Assembly (NCBI RefSeq): GCF_964204865.1 | Contig: NC_135257.1 | Coordinates: 9,632,151-9,696,150, forward strand | Direction: 5' to 3' | DNA: 64,000 bases | From: Styela clava | Lineage: Eukaryota; Chordata; Ascidiacea; Stolidobranchia; Styelidae | Shown: piece by piece, positions 1 to 13,270 of the stretch | How the letters are laid out: every line of letters starts with the position of its first letter | How positions within the stretch are numbered: the first letter of the stretch is position 1 | Notes under the pieces: model-generated | Told to the model about the DNA's origin: nothing | The model's database searches: none | Seen by the model: the letters and a program-made list of their open reading frames with translations, nothing else | Made by a program: the position numbers and the translations under genes

Positions 1-53
1 GACTGTTTTTTCCCATCCTTGTCGCCATTTTCATGTTTACTTTTGTTATATTT

Positions 54-766
54 GGTTCCATTACATTTGAACCTACGTACATTTGAACTCACGACGATTG
101 CATCTGCATACTATTGCACCTACAGAATTTTTTTTTGTTTTACGGATATTTGAACCTATACTAACCTAACCCGCATATAGATTGAACCCGCGGATATACA
201 CATGGGTTCAAATGTACTTGGTTTCAAATGTACGGTCACCGTTATATTTACATTCAAATACTTTAAAAACAAACACCATGGCATGCCTTTTTGAAAATTT
301 TTGATAACAACACTACAGTTCTGTCACAGTTGACAAACGGTAAAAGAATACGTTATCACGGTGACAGCACATTTGAACCTTTGAACTTAAATTTGAACCC
401 ATACATTTACACCCGTAAATTGTACCCAAGACATTTGAACCTCCATATGTTTGCACCCACCGACATCTGCACCTTCGGACATTTGAACCCATACATTTCC
501 ACCCATGGATTTTAGCATCCGCATATAGATTGAACCCGTGGACATTTGAACCCATGTACATTTGAACCCACGAACATTTGAACCCGCGTACATTTGAACC
601 CATGTGTATATCCGCGGGTTCAATCTATATTCGGGTGCTAAAACCCATGGGTTAGGGTTGGTATGGGTTCAAATATCCGTAAAACAAAAAAATTCCATAC
701 GTGCAATTGTCGTGGGTTCAAATGTACGTGGGTCCAAATGTACATGGGTTCAAAAGTAATGGAACC
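54..766. mobile_element. Foldback element made of 16-bp repeat arms
   Basis: The outer ends are an inverted pair, GGTTCCATTACATTTGAACC at 54-73 and its near complement at 747-766. Two arms of degenerate 16-bp units (consensus ACATTTGAACCCRYGN, with GAA sometimes GCA) face each other around a unique centre at 241-359. The centre is bordered by GGTCACC at 234-240 and GGTGAC at 360-365. Within an arm the repeat changes strand, so each arm can itself fold back. No protein is encoded; the open frames here come from the periodicity. It belongs to the same family as the copies at 1521-1684 and 61926-62543. It is probably a non-autonomous DNA element, but no target-site duplication was found and the superfamily is unknown. 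Confidence 0.6.
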
Positions 767-1520
767 AATAAATTCATTTTACCATGCTATGTCGTTTACT
801 TTCTCTTGCTTATGGCTGTCCCTATTGCTATGTAACAATGAAGGTGGCCACTACTCTCTGCAGTTTATTTATTTGATTAACCGTATTAGTATTCATTTAC
901 GGCTTAACCGAGTTTTTAGTATTTAGTAGGAAAATCAAGCAGAAATGAGGAATAGGAATTGACGTTTCGCCTTTATTCTTCAGGTCTTACAAACTTCGAA
1001 AGGCATAAAGTACACATTAACGATCACAAAATTGAGTTCTATTTGGAGGCGGCAATTTTGTTTTAGTGTGTAAGTGCGCCGTCGCCGCCGAGTTTTTTCC
1101 CTGATAATTTTGCGCCACACGAACTAGAAGTTTAGGAACCGCTGATGTAGTGTATAACGCTCAAATATTAAACTGTGTCTTTACTAAAAAAAAACTATGC
1201 AATATTGTTTTGATAATTTATTCACCAACTCTTTTGGTTGGGTTAATAAAATTTTGATCACACGTCTGAAAGAGGTATAATATATTACTTGTAGGTAAAA
1301 CTTACAATATATGACAATTACTTATGGATGCTCGAGAACCGTATTGGAGGGCTCGCAGGTTTGACACCCCCGCAAACGAGCTCGTATAAGACCTAATGTA
1401 AAAGCTAAGTGATGATTAAAAAAAAAACGAAGCATCAAAACATCCTAGAAAACCAATGCAGAGGTGCACAAGTAGCAGCTTATTGCTCGCGTCATTATTT
1501 TTGATTTGTGAAAAATGAAA
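767..1520. other. Intergenic, no gene seen
   Basis: AT-rich sequence without a convincing exon on either strand. A stretch near 1320-1400 has a faint resemblance to a tRNA-type B box but no matching A box, so no RNA gene is called. Confidence 0.5.
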
Positions 1521-1684
1521 CATTACATTTGAACCCGTAATTTGAACTCACGACTATTGCACCTATGGGATTTTACTGATATTTGAACCCATACTAACCC
1601 TAACTCATAGATTTTAGCACCCTCATATAGATTGAACCCGCGGATATACGGGTGCAAATGTATGGGTTCAAATGTACGGTCACC
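1521..1684. mobile_element. Short single-arm copy of the 16-bp foldback family
   Basis: Starts with CATTACATTTGAACCC and ends with GGTTCAAATGTACGGTCACC, the same two boundaries that delimit the left arm of the element at 54-766. The internal order of motifs (TTGCACC, ATATTTGAACCC, TTTTAGCACCC, AGATTGAACCC) is also the same. It is the most compact version of the family in the window, about 164 bp. Confidence 0.6.
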
Positions 1685-2994
1685 AAAAAGTGGCAAAAGC
1701 GGAATTAAAGCAAAACGCCAAAATGAATGAATAACGACGCATTTGCTCTGCACATTAAATATCACAAGTTCAAGAACTAAGTATAAAATATAAAAGACCA
1801 AACTTAAGTACATCTATTGCGGATAAATGGGGGAGTAAGAAGAAGTTAGCAAGTACAATAAAGTTTGCCAATTGCCCAAACCCAATTGAACAACATGGAA
1901 GCTCATATTAAAACCATTGTGTCCCATTATTTCAGAAAAGGCGCCAAATATATCTCCCTCTTAGACTCCGCTAGAATGTATGGTGATGGCTATTATTCGA
2001 CCTTCCTCTTAAAATTCAGCCTCAAATATCACAGACATTCGTGATTTCTGCACTTATTTTGAAAGTAATGCACGATCGAATGTATTCATTTTTGTGTTTA
2101 GTCGTATATTTTCTAAAATTAGAATCGATTCTGGAATGAAGATTCGAATTTATGCAAGGTTCAAATTTAAAATCTGGCCGACCGATTAAACAGTGTATGT
2201 TGTATTTTGTTAGAGAGTGCTGAATCAGCTGAGATAAATAGTTTCATGTTGAAGAATAAATTTTTGATTACCCACGATGTTTTGACTTGATTAAAGTTAT
2301 GTCGAACGCGTAAAACGGTCACTTGTCACGCGAGAAGCATTGCGAGCTAAAGAAGTTTGATGAGGGAAACCTGGAGTGAACAGAATCTGAAAGTTTTTCT
2401 TTGATAAGGCCGACCGAGAAAATTTCAATCTATATTCCAAGCAAGTTGACTAAGAAGTATCGCAAAAATTGGCATAGTGGCGTGCTTATGATATTAAAAT
2501 TTCGTTATTTGTAGAAAGTGGTAATTAAAAGGTTTTGAATACATCAGACGAAAGCGTGTGTGCTTTGGTTACCTAATATTCTAAACATTGATGAAAACTT
2601 CTATATAATTCTTTGGATTATTTAAATGCACTGTTTTTACATACTCTATCGCATTTATCATTCAATAATTTGGTGTGTCTGACCGACGCAAATAAAAATT
2701 CAAAGCTGTTACGCTCAATCAACCCTTTCAATGCATCGCCCTTATTCTGCTCTTCCCTTCTTGTGGCCCTAACCGCAATAGTATTATGTGCACTTATAGG
2801 ACATTTCACAATTCATTGTAGATAGCAATTCATATTAATAAATATATACATTATATTAATTGATGAAAGAATAAATCTAAATAATTTTAGATGATTATGG
2901 ATACACAAAAGCGTTTAATATTTTGTAAATAATAGAATGATAGTAATGTTAAGATACATAGAGATATTCGCAAATTTTAGAAAGTGCGAAGTTA
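1685..2994. other. 3' flank of first SULT gene, no gene seen
   Basis: AT-rich DNA between the foldback repeats and the stop codon of the first sulfotransferase gene. The short open frames near 2613-2825 lie on both strands of the same bases and match nothing recognised. Confidence 0.5.
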
Positions 2995-5900
2995 TTATTT
3001 TAGCTCGTAAACAAATTTGATGTCAGTATGCCCCAATTTATACTCAATCAATTTGTCCATCAATTCCGATTGTGCGACAGTCATCAGCTGCTTCCAGTTT
3101 CCGACCTCCCCTAAATAAAATATCTTTAGATCGAGTCACTTAAAGTCTTTTACGTTATATGCTAGACTAGACCAAGAAAACGAACAGAATATAAATGTGC
3201 TACTACTAAAATTGGGAATATCTAAAATTATTTGAAAGCGCCGAACATCATATTCTGGCGTGGAACGCTATATATTTTAATTTATTTGACCCTCTTAGGC
3301 CGTAGTATGAAATTAGTAAGATTATCCGATAAGTATCACATAATGCTGTGATGTTATGCGCAGCATATTATGTTGCTTTAGTTATGGGTTTTCCCAATTC
3401 GAGAAACCCATCATGTTACCTTTTCTGAATAGATTTATTTTTGAAAGATTTGGATGAGATGTCTGTTTCATGACACTAAACGTAGTCGCATTTTCTATTT
3501 CCTCCACTCTCTTATCATCAACTTCAACGTTCAAAAATTTTGCCAAACGTCTAATTTCTTGTTTCGTGTCCTGCAAAAATATAGTGGCAAAGTTGTAATC
3601 GCGGTGAGTGGTGATCAGACTGATGATCATATTGCGAAATATATTTGGAAACATTCTAAATCAGCATTTTCTACGACGAAAGAGGGAGACTGTTGATCTA
3701 TATACGTTAATATTCTATTGTCGTACAACCTGTAAGTTATTAATGGTACACCTTCTGGACGATGGTCTTGAGGATAAAGTATTAAAAAATTTGAGCTAAT
3801 TCAAATTTACTCATGTATGTCGTTGTGTGTTGATGATAACACGCTTACTCGTTTCATATCTTCATAATAAATGAACATGACATTATCTTCGTCCTTATGT
3901 TTATACCATCCCAGTATGTGTTCAGCATAACAATCTCCATCTTTCATGAATGTTAATTGTTTTCCTGTTGACATCAAAAACATATTTGAACATGTATTAT
4001 TGTGACACATGAAAAATCGTGCAAGGATGAGGATGTATGCGGGAAAGTGATTCTAATATCCAAGTTTGTGAAAATTTCAAATAAATTCACGATCGGGAGG
4101 TTCATTCGCCATACTATAGTTACTATTCAACGCGTTATTAAAGCACCAACTTCCACGAGAAATCGGCATTCACCAAATATCGTAAATATTCGAGATGTCT
4201 CGCAAAGTACACTCTTCTCGCATGGTCTCAAGAAATTGACATTCGCCAATATACAAGCTAACGAGGTCAAAAATTTCTTTGTTATCACTTTGGCCTGTTT
4301 CATTTTGGCCTGTACTTATAGTATATAGGTACATGGTAAATGTCAAGTTGAAATAGTCTTGCTTTGGTGTTGCCTATACTTTATAAAGAAAACTCAGTTA
4401 TTATAGAGGCTCCACAACCAAGCAAACTTCAACAGTAAAAAATAGCCATCGAAGGTAACAGCCATTAATGCCTATTTTAATATGACCAGAAAATTGATTC
4501 ACCGGACGACAACTATCGACACATTATTTACGGAATTGCCGTAAATTTGTCAATTCACCCATTCCATTGTCTTTTACACGGAATACAAAAAGTAATGCGA
4601 AGCAAGCGCCAGTTCCGTGCAAAATCTGCTTGTTCCGCGCGGGCGGAAAAAATTGTTGCTTTTATTGGAATAAAATGTTGGCCCAGGTGAAGAAGCTAAT
4701 ATTGGAGAGGATGACGTACAATTTATTTCTTCTGCACCATACAATCTTATAGCTCCTATTAAATTTAACAAATAGACAAACCCTGAATATAGTCCGAGAA
4801 AAATTGTGGCCAATCCAGACTGAATGCGTATCGGGCGTTGTCGAAAGGTCCACTTTTGCTGCAAAAATGATACCAGGAAACAGCTTGATCTTTAGGATTG
4901 CGTAGAATGACAATGATCTGCAAATTACCAATAACGGGTTGTCAAGAAAATACACTTAGTAGTTGCTTGATGTGTATTATTAGTATTAAGACCCGCCTTG
5001 ATGCAGTAAGCAACATTGGGCATCGACGAATAATTCAGTCCGTTCGTACAAATTGGGTTTCTGAGTTCTTAGTTAAAGCAACATATTTATCATTTTGACT
5101 TTGAAACTGAAACGTTACAATTATATTCATGCAAATAAAATTATTTATTTATTACTTCTTCGAAAATATTCTCTAACTAATCCCCATTATTATGACCGCC
5201 AAAGCTTACCCAAACCATTTGCTTAAATCTATATATATATATATATATATACATGCATGTACTCAAACATGTCGTTAATTCCAATCTGCATAAAATTACT
5301 ACTATTAAAATCAGCTCCCCTCTCATATTTTTTGCACAAAATTATTGTCCCCCACATAGTTATTTATATTGAGATTAGCCAATCGCTATGATTCTATACA
5401 GTGAATTTTATATTTGGAATATAATGTATGTCACCTTCCCACCACTCTTTTTTATTTTTTCGACGTTCACCAAATTTTCTGGTAAATGAGTTTGAAAACA
5501 TTTAGGATGAACGGGAAGATATTCCAATAACTGAAATTTCGACGCTGAAAGAAAAATTAAGATATATATTATTCTCTACGCTTATACTTCTTTCGCTATG
5601 TTTTGTTAAATTGTGTTTTTGAGCGTAAATCGTGCATGATTAACGTTCCAATATTATTCTATACTATACCAATCCACCACAGGGGATGTGAATAATATGT
5701 TTAGCCTAATATTAGAAAATACTAATAAATATATTAGAAAGGGGTGCTCTTGTGTCATGCATGCATAATGACTTCTTTGCTAGTTTTATTCGCAGCATTG
5801 ATTGTATTGATAAATGCCAATTTATCTTTAGGGAAATAAATCAATGATGATTTTTGTGACTGGATAAAAATGACCTACGGCGACTGCAACATTCAATATT

Positions 5901-8900
5901 TTTAAATGACTTGAATTTTAGGAAATTCACTCGAAGCAAAGGCATTATTTCAGAAATTAAGTAGATTGGACACTTCATCTGTAAAATAAGCACATTATCA
6001 GAATATTTCGTCGATTGGAAAGAATTTGCAGTTAGGTCGCCAACTGAAAATCAATTATATGTGATATTCGTTTGAATCCGGTCCAGGATATTTAGTACGT
6101 GTATAGGAGCACTAGCCCAAATAAGATATTAATACCTCGTACTTCTATAGGGTTAATGTTGTCATTTTAGTAAGATATTACTGTTGTTTTTCAGATTAAT
6201 AATATCAAGCGGACTAAAACAAGTCAATTTAGACTTTCTCAGAATTATAAACCGTCATAACTTTTTTTTTCACTAGATATAATCGATTTAAATAGCCCCA
6301 GGTCATATCACAATGACGAATCAGTTTTAATATAATTTATCTCAGTTACACGCTTGATTGAGACACTTTCGTGCCAGCTAATTTACTATATAAACTACTC
6401 ATTATTCACTGTTTGATTATCGTATTGCGATCGTATCGTACTTTTATCGTATTGTACTGCGATCAAAGAGGTACTGTGATGGTATGTTGGGTTTGACAAT
6501 AAAGATATTGCCTCGTTAAAGTGTATGACAGGCTTGGGAGATTGGTGAAATTTAGGCATTAAGCTACTACCGCTGCGGTTCGTCGTTTAACGACAGATGC
6601 TAATCTGTCGTCTATCACAAAACCAACAACAAGTCAAAATATATATCTACCTTCTTACCCCTAAACCTGAACGTATTTGTGAAAGTGAAGTGTGCACTTA
6701 CGGGACTAATATCACCGAACACACTAAAGATAACTAACTTTCGTTGACACGTTTTGAGTCACAGACGCTAAATATTCATTCCATATCCTCATAGTGAGTG
6801 AGCCCAACCAGACGAACTTTGAATGATTTATCTAGAATTTCTTCCGACCTGGAAATTGGATTAATAAGAATATTGATTGACAAGACTTTTTTGCGTCTAG
6901 AGAGGTCTGCCACTGATTCATCCGTTCGGAAACCTGAAGTTCGTTTCCAAAGATTTAGCATATTCCAAACGGTGTTGTTTATTGGGCTCCACATCAAGAC
7001 AAGGATAAAGACACGTCAGCAATTGCTACGGAGATTATCTAGATCAGCGTTTCCCAAACTGTGTTCCGCGAGCGTCTTCCGAGTGTTCCGTGGAATAAAT
7101 CAAAAATATGTCTATATGGGTCACCTTGGCAATCTAGGGATTGTGAAGTTGTCGCCCAACTAACCGTTCAATATCGCATCACCGTCGGCTTATAGCGGAC
7201 TAACCAAGGTAGGGGAGTGGCATTTTCGTTAACCGTCGGCCTAGCTTTTTGACTTTTAAGTTCACTATCAAGTTTGCAGCAATCCTTTTGGTTTTGCTAT
7301 GGGCAAACAAGTAGGTCTAAAGAAGGAAGGCAGATGGTTAACTTTTCTTCCGCCATCTCTGCCCGGTTTTACTTTGAAATGCTGAAAAAATTACTCATAG
7401 TCGCTAAACTTCAGCATTAGCATTTCTCCATTAGAGGCAAACACTGCGTAATGGGAAGTAAACGACATAGAATAGACATACACAGCATTCAAATTAAGAA
7501 ACATTAAAACATTTATAATAAATGAAATATGTGAAATATTCAATCATATTTTATATATGTTAAACGCAATTATGTTAGTATTCGCGGCGCATTTGGCAAC
7601 TAGTCACGACAAACCCACCACATTACATCGTTTTCTTTATCAATTTTACCCTTTTATTTTTTCGTGTTCCGCGAGGCGAGAGAAAAAGTGCAAGTGTTCC
7701 GTGGCTGAAAAAGTTTAGGAAACGCTGATCTAAATAAATCTATAAGATGACTGATGAATTTCACAAACGATGCAGATCCAGGATTTGAGACCTTAGGAAC
7801 TTCAGAGGAGGCGAGGTTGTGTGTGTCCGGGAGCGCTGGCAATCAACATTTAGCCGAAGCAATCGATTTAACTTCACCACTTCAATTCAATGTGCGGTAT
7901 ATACTTTAGTTATAACTGATACCAAATTGGCGGTAGAACATTCTCAACGAAAACCATATAATTTGTCAATTAAATGACCTCGTTATTCTAGGTGGCCAGT
8001 AGTGACTGTTACGCAAAAAAAACTTTATGACTGACAAAAAGAATAATTGAACGATATTTACCAGGTCCGACCACTGATCATTTCAAAAGCGACAATGGTA
8101 GGCAATTGCCAGCAGTCTGAATTTTTATCAAGACTGCACTGTGTTGAAAATAATTTGAGGAACATTTCCGCTCTGTCTTTATATGAGTGTATAATTTCGG
8201 TGCCGTTAATTAATGAGAGGAGGAACAGCTGATCTGCAGTTGATTAAGACTTCCTTGTTGTAGTTTTTTGCTGAATTTACATATTTCCTTTTAACCCTAT
8301 CAAGTATTTTTTTGCATTTTTTTTATGTTCGTGACTAAGTATTATAATAATAATATTAGTAATATATGGGAAACGTTGCTGCAAGTGTTAAATTTCACCC
8401 CTCATGCGTTAAATTTTATTTGACGAGAAACTTTTCGGTTGCGGCGGATAATTTTTGTAGCTGTGACAGCTTCAAAAATTAATCTAAATTTGTTCTTCAT
8501 TTTTTTAAATTGCAGGTGTTGCTAAATTATTGTGTGTATAATGCGTAACTGTAAGGGCCCGCATGTATATCTTCCTGATTTATCGTAAGCGAATTGCACA
8601 ACTTCAATGCTATCGTGATACGGATGAAAATGTTCACTGACAAACGTGAGTGTGCAATCGTTTGCGAGATCAAGCAGAATAAGAATCATCTCTAATCTCA
8701 GTTCACTTGTTAATCCGTAAGTCTACAGAACACAGAAAGCAAACTAAACTAATTTACCTTTGACTAATTCCATTTTTTCCAATGGTGGAAACATCCCTAG
8801 TCCATTCGGTCCATATAATAATTGACTTACGATCGCCGATGTCCAATTTACGCCTATGAAAGATAATGGTATCGTACATCTCATGCTATACAACACTTAT

Positions 8901-9301
8901 ACTATATAATACGATACTATATATAAGTTAATTCAAGTATTACCCATTTAAAGCATGTTGAATAGGTGATTTATATGAGCAAATGGTGGGCTGAAAATGT
9001 AATGCAATAGAGTGAAATACTTTTATTTCTTCTGTGCTTTTCTATTAGAATTTGAATAAGTTTACAAACGGAATTTACCCGTCTTTGGGAAAGATGCGAG
9101 GAAAACTGAATTTTGTTCAACTTCCAGTTTTTCGTATGCATATTTTGCAGTTTCTGCTTCAAATCCAGGAAGAAAACGATGTCCCTTCCATTCCGTTTCT
9201 TTGAACCTGAGAACTCCGTCAAAATGATCGTTGATATCATTCATAGTTTGTTCAAAAATCCATCGCTTTTCATTCGGGATTGCAGAAATGAAAGCTTCCA
9301 T
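2995..9301 (-). CDS. Cytosolic sulfotransferase, tandem copy A
   Basis: PAPS-dependent cytosolic sulfotransferase (Sulfotransfer_1 family), which transfers sulfate to small hydroxyl or amine substrates. Seven coding exons join without stops: 9301-9079, 8853-8758, 5544-5435, 4917-4782, 3964-3849, 3570-3420 and 3110-2995, giving 948 bp or 315 residues, close to the family norm of about 290-300. All junctions are GT-AG with phases 1,1,0,1,0,1. Landmarks in order are the 5'-phosphosulfate loop PKTGVNW (exons 1/2), the catalytic-His motif THLPENL (exon 3), RNPKDQAVSWYHF with the PAPS 3'-phosphate Arg and Ser (exon 4), RKGEVGNWK (exons 6/7) and the dimer motif KQLMTVAQSE (exon 7). The start is the MEAFISAIPNEKR methionine shared with copy B. 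Compared with copies B and C, exon 4 has one extra codon and the C-terminus ends in VYELK. Intron 2 is long (about 3.2 kb) and holds a hAT MITE. Substrate is unknown. Confidence 0.88.
5229..5251. repeat. (AT)n microsatellite
   Basis: Uninterrupted TA dinucleotides in intron 3-side sequence of SULT copy A. Likely polymorphic; no other role visible. Confidence 0.8.
7045..7727. mobile_element. hAT-type MITE in SULT copy A intron 2
   Basis: The 683-bp element begins CAGCGTTTCCCAAACTGTG, and the complement of its right end reads CAGCGTTTCCTAAACTTTTT. It is flanked by an 8-bp duplication with one mismatch: ATCTAGAT at 7037-7044 and ATCTAAAT at 7728-7735. An 8-bp duplication and CAG-type termini are the hAT signature. 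No transposase frame is present, so it is non-autonomous. Confidence 0.8.
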
Positions 9302-9321
9302 TTTAAAAAATGAATAATGGT

Positions 9322-9367
9322 AGGAATAATTTCTACGCAGTGGATAAAATATTTTTATCGATTCAAT
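9322..9367 (-). promoter_or_regulatory. Conserved block just upstream of SULT copy A start
   Basis: GGAATAATTTCTA...ATTTTTATC (plus strand) is shared with 17616-17660 and 24238-24282 at the same distance from each ATG. On the minus strand it contains two GATA-like cores in opposite orientation. In copies B and C a pyrimidine-poor CCACAG could be a 5'-UTR splice acceptor; copy A reads CCACTGCG there. Function is inferred only from conservation. Confidence 0.35.
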
Positions 9368-9503
9368 CCCCCCAACTCAGTAAACAGCACCTCTGTTCCT
9401 CCCCCAAATACTTTCATCAATCAAACAAGAGAGCAATGCTCAAATATATGGACACGCAGAACAATTCCTAAAAAATCACAGGCGTTGACTTACCAGTACC
9501 TGT

Positions 9504-10012
9504 ATAAACAAAGCACCACATCACAGCAACTAAACAGACAAAAACAAAAAAAAACGATGGTCGCAAATTGGTTGACAAAGATATTATCGACGTATTGGAA
9601 ATGCGCACCCCCCTCCCCCATTCCCCCTCCTTTAATTGTTAAAATGCGAAAGCTTCAAAGATGGTTAAAAGAAACACAACCTTACCCACCTGCCAAGTTT
9701 CATCTTTTTATCTCTCATATTTTATGGATTTTCAAGCTTTTGACAGCTACGAGTTAGTTCAGTGCCACCGCGCTGTGTTACGGAACCAGAACTTCCCTAT
9801 CTTTAAAAACATTGGGCTTCGGATTGCATTTCTGACTGTCATATATTTTAAGAACACGGTTATTTCGAACAAAACTCGTCAAATCATAAACAAAGCACCA
9901 CATCACAGCAATCAAACGGACAAAAAAATACGGTGGTCGCAAATTGGTTGACAAAGATATTATCGACGTATTGGAAGTGCGCACCCCCCTATTCCTCCCC
10001 CTACCTGTTCTT
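9504..10012 (+). repeat. Direct repeat pair upstream of SULT copy A
   Basis: Two ~120-bp copies at about 9504-9627 and 9885-10012 share ATAAACAAAGCACCACATCA, GGTCGCAAATTGGTTGAC, GACGTATTGGAA and a CCCCCCT tract. They are separated by ~258 bp of unique DNA. They may be a local duplication or two ends of one inserted element. Confidence 0.7.
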
Positions 10013-12179
10013 TGCAAAACTAGCTTATTCAATTTATCACGGTATTATAACAGCAGATACCACAGTCTACAAATATATTCACACCAAGCGAAGCAGTACA
10101 GTACCTTCAGCATCACCGCCATTCACCGGTAACCTCCAAAAACAAATCTCACAGAGCTAACAGAAATATTTGAAATAAATAAAAGTAATAGCCTTCTGGA
10201 GAAAAATTTCATCTTTAACCACTAAAAATTTCAAAGCAATTGGTCCAGTGATCAAAGAGAAAAATGGTTTTTTAATATTTCCACTAGGTGTCCAAAAGGT
10301 GTCAAAGAACAACATAACAACAAAACGATCGTTATGTCCACTAAACGTGTCCAATAAGAGAAAATAAATAAAGCTTGATAAAAAAAAATTGTACAGTGGT
10401 GGCACATATTACTTGCATTATTTGTTAGGAGTGATATTTGCACTTGTTAGAAGTGAATTTTGCTTGCGAATAGACTAAAAAAATTTATGTACCTACATTA
10501 GTCATTAAATCAAAGTAGCATAACTTTCAATGCCACGGTTGTGAATAATTATTAGTTATAATATTAATTATTAGTAGTGCTAATTGCGTAATAAGGATTT
10601 TTTCTTAAATGTGCTAATTGCGTATTTACTAAACATACATCGGGGATTATTGACAAAATACATTTGGAATTTATAATTCAAATATGAGCTTTCTTTTTCT
10701 GATAATAGATCTGCCTGCGAAATAATTTGACCAGGTAATCAATAAGACTTCTGTAAAATGGAGATTGTTATTTAAAAAACATCGGAATCACATTACAATG
10801 AAAACACTTTTTAACCTGAACCTTACGACCTGTAAGCCTCTCAATTCAATCCTAAAACCACGGCCACTACGTTCTGCGAATTGGAGAACTTCCTAAGCAG
10901 TCTATCAGCTAAAGTTGAAACGCCGGTTAATTCGATATATAAAATAAATCTTTCTTTCTTTTTCCAAACTTGATGTCGAATTAGTGATGTGCATCGGTCT
11001 AAAAATAAAAACGATTTGCGTTTTTTTATTCCGTTATCACCAACTGCATGGGCGTAATCGCCCACGGCTATAATATTTTAATCAGTTACATATATTTATT
11101 TTTTTGTATGAAAACATAAATCTTTTTTATCTAGGCTAAATTTTTCTAGGCATTGGCATTCTTGCCGTCATCAACTCATTATTCTGATTAGTTTGGATTG
11201 ACTAAAACTCCCGCTACATCCCTTACACCGATCCAATACCACCGATTTATACCCCAAAGACATACCGATCATAACTTTTGTTTACGGTACATGGAGATTT
11301 CAGACAATCTGACTGACATGTTGGCCCGATTATTAACTATATACGATATAAATCTGGTTGAAACAGATCGTATTCGGACATATTTGGTCATGATCCATAC
11401 TTAACAAGAACGAGTCCGTATCACCTACAAATTGAAGACAAAACCGGTAAAAAATTGTAACATTATCATGTGCCATATCTGAATTACCGTCAACGAAAAA
11501 ACAAGAAATATATATTGTCGCCGGACAGTAGTTAGAGAGAAATTGTTATACATCTACATGCCTTTAAAGTAAAATAATTATTTGAAAATATTGTTTTGAA
11601 AAATTCTTAAATTAAGCTGCTAGGAATTGAGATGGCCTGCATCTTTGCTATTTTCAGAATAGAAGATACATGCTCCTTAATTCAACAACTAGCTCACTCT
11701 GAATTCACATGATGTAAGTCCTAAAACATTTTCGTGGTATTTTATTAGTTGAACCATTTATCAGCTGTCTCAGCAAATCTTAAACTATTAGACAGCATTA
11801 AGATCTCATTTTTTGTGTTCCATGTGCGGTTAAATAAATTACAGTTTGTGCTTGTTTGGAAATTATTGTGAACAGGTAAAACGACATATTTCCATGCAAG
11901 ACGCAACTTTAGTAAGGCAGTTTGAGAAGTGAAACCCGAAGAAAACGGAGTTTGTTAAAATACATGTAGATTAAAATAAAACGTTTCTATGATGAATAAT
12001 ACAGGATTTGAATCTCTTCTATACTTCCAAGCAGTGTCTACTAAAGAAAAGGTAATGCACATATTGGCATAGTGGCGTGCCCAAAGTAAAGACATTTTAT
12101 TGGACACGAGGTGTACATATATATATATGGATCGTTTTTAGACACGGAGTGGACCTATGGATGGGTTTGTTCTTATGTT

Positions 12180-13270
12180 TTTGTTCTTTTTCTCATCCTT
12201 CTTGTTTGTATTTTTCTTCTCATCGTTATTATAAAAATCGCATTTCTCTTTAATTATTTACTGAATCATTTGCTATAGATTTTCAGTGTTTAAAGATTGT
12301 ATTTTTCGCTAGAAAGCTAGTACTTTTATTTATTTTGAATATTTCGGTGAACTACGACGTCATCAAAATTTTGCTCACCTTGTGGCGGTTCAGCGAATAC
12401 ATATCAGCGGGTTTCGTGCTCAGCGTACGTCGGCGGATTTCGTGCTTAGCGAAAGTGGGAAGTTTTTTTATGGGGGACGGTAGACCCCAGTACGGTACCT
12501 GCAGTACGGTACAGAAGTGGTCAGTTGGTATTTCAATTCACGTTGAAACTGAATTATGAAGAATGGATCATGGTCACAGGACCTGGGAAAGCTGATACAG
12601 TCCCTGTACCGTTACCGTAACCCTGATACAGGTGTCATACTAGCAAGTTACGGTAGTCACCGCATATGATGTTCGGGGAATTGATGATAGAATATTTCGG
12701 TTCCCCCTCCGCGTCAATATATTTTAGCATAGCTCTCTTGTGTTATTACTCATCGATCTCGATCGGTAAGTATGTTGATAGGTATTTGTCTGTTTGTTTG
12801 TTTCACCTTCGTACGTTACGCGATATCTCACGAAATTGAATCTGCTCCAAATTTTACATGTGCATTCATCATATCTCGGACCAGGAGCCTATTGATCTTG
12901 GGTGAATTATGTCGTATAATTAACGAGTTATTAATTAATTAGGAATGTGACACGCGGTGTCGCTATTGAGTCAGAGCGAAGGAATCGAAACCGCAGATCG
13001 ACAAGTCTGCGGTCTCCGATTGTTGTTTAGTTAAGTTGTTTTTCTTGCTGGTATTTTTCTTCTCATTGTTATGAAAAAATCGCTACTCATTAACTACTGG
13101 ACCAATTGCTTTAACATTTTTAGTGGTTAAAGATTGTAACGAAAGTTTCTTTGTGCTCTATGTGATTCGTTTTTCACTTCGAAATTTTGTGTGATACTTC
13201 TTTGAAATTGATAAAAAACTATTTGTAGCTCTTTTGCAACCTCTCTCGTGCTACGCGAAAGTCCGAAATT
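12180..13270 (+). repeat. Dispersed repeat, two diverged segments
   Basis: Segments at about 12180-12330 and 13020-13150 share the order TATTTTTCTTCTCAT, ATCGC, TTAACTACTGG-like, and TTAAAGATTGTA. A further copy of the TTGTTGCTGGTATTCTTATT-like part lies near 26320-26400. No coding frame. Between them lies a copy of the CGGTAAGTATGTTGATAGG repeat. Confidence 0.5.
12751..13025 (+). repeat. CGGTAAGTATGTTGATAGG repeat, copy 1
   Basis: Shares CGGTAAGTATGTTGATAGGT, GCGATATCTCACGAAA, TTGAATCTGCTCCAAAT, ATGAATTATGTCGTATAATT-like and TTATTAATTAATTAG in the same order with the copies at 24928-25226 and 25371-25620. Ends are not sharply defined and no target duplication was found. Confidence 0.65.

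Noticed and set aside
313-623. Minus-strand frames with the same GSNV/GFKC repeat peptides
   Set aside because: Same artefact of the 16-bp unit in the element at 54-766.
1320-1400. Possible tRNA/SINE signal near CAGGTTTGACACCC
   Set aside because: B-box-like only; no A box or second copy in the window.
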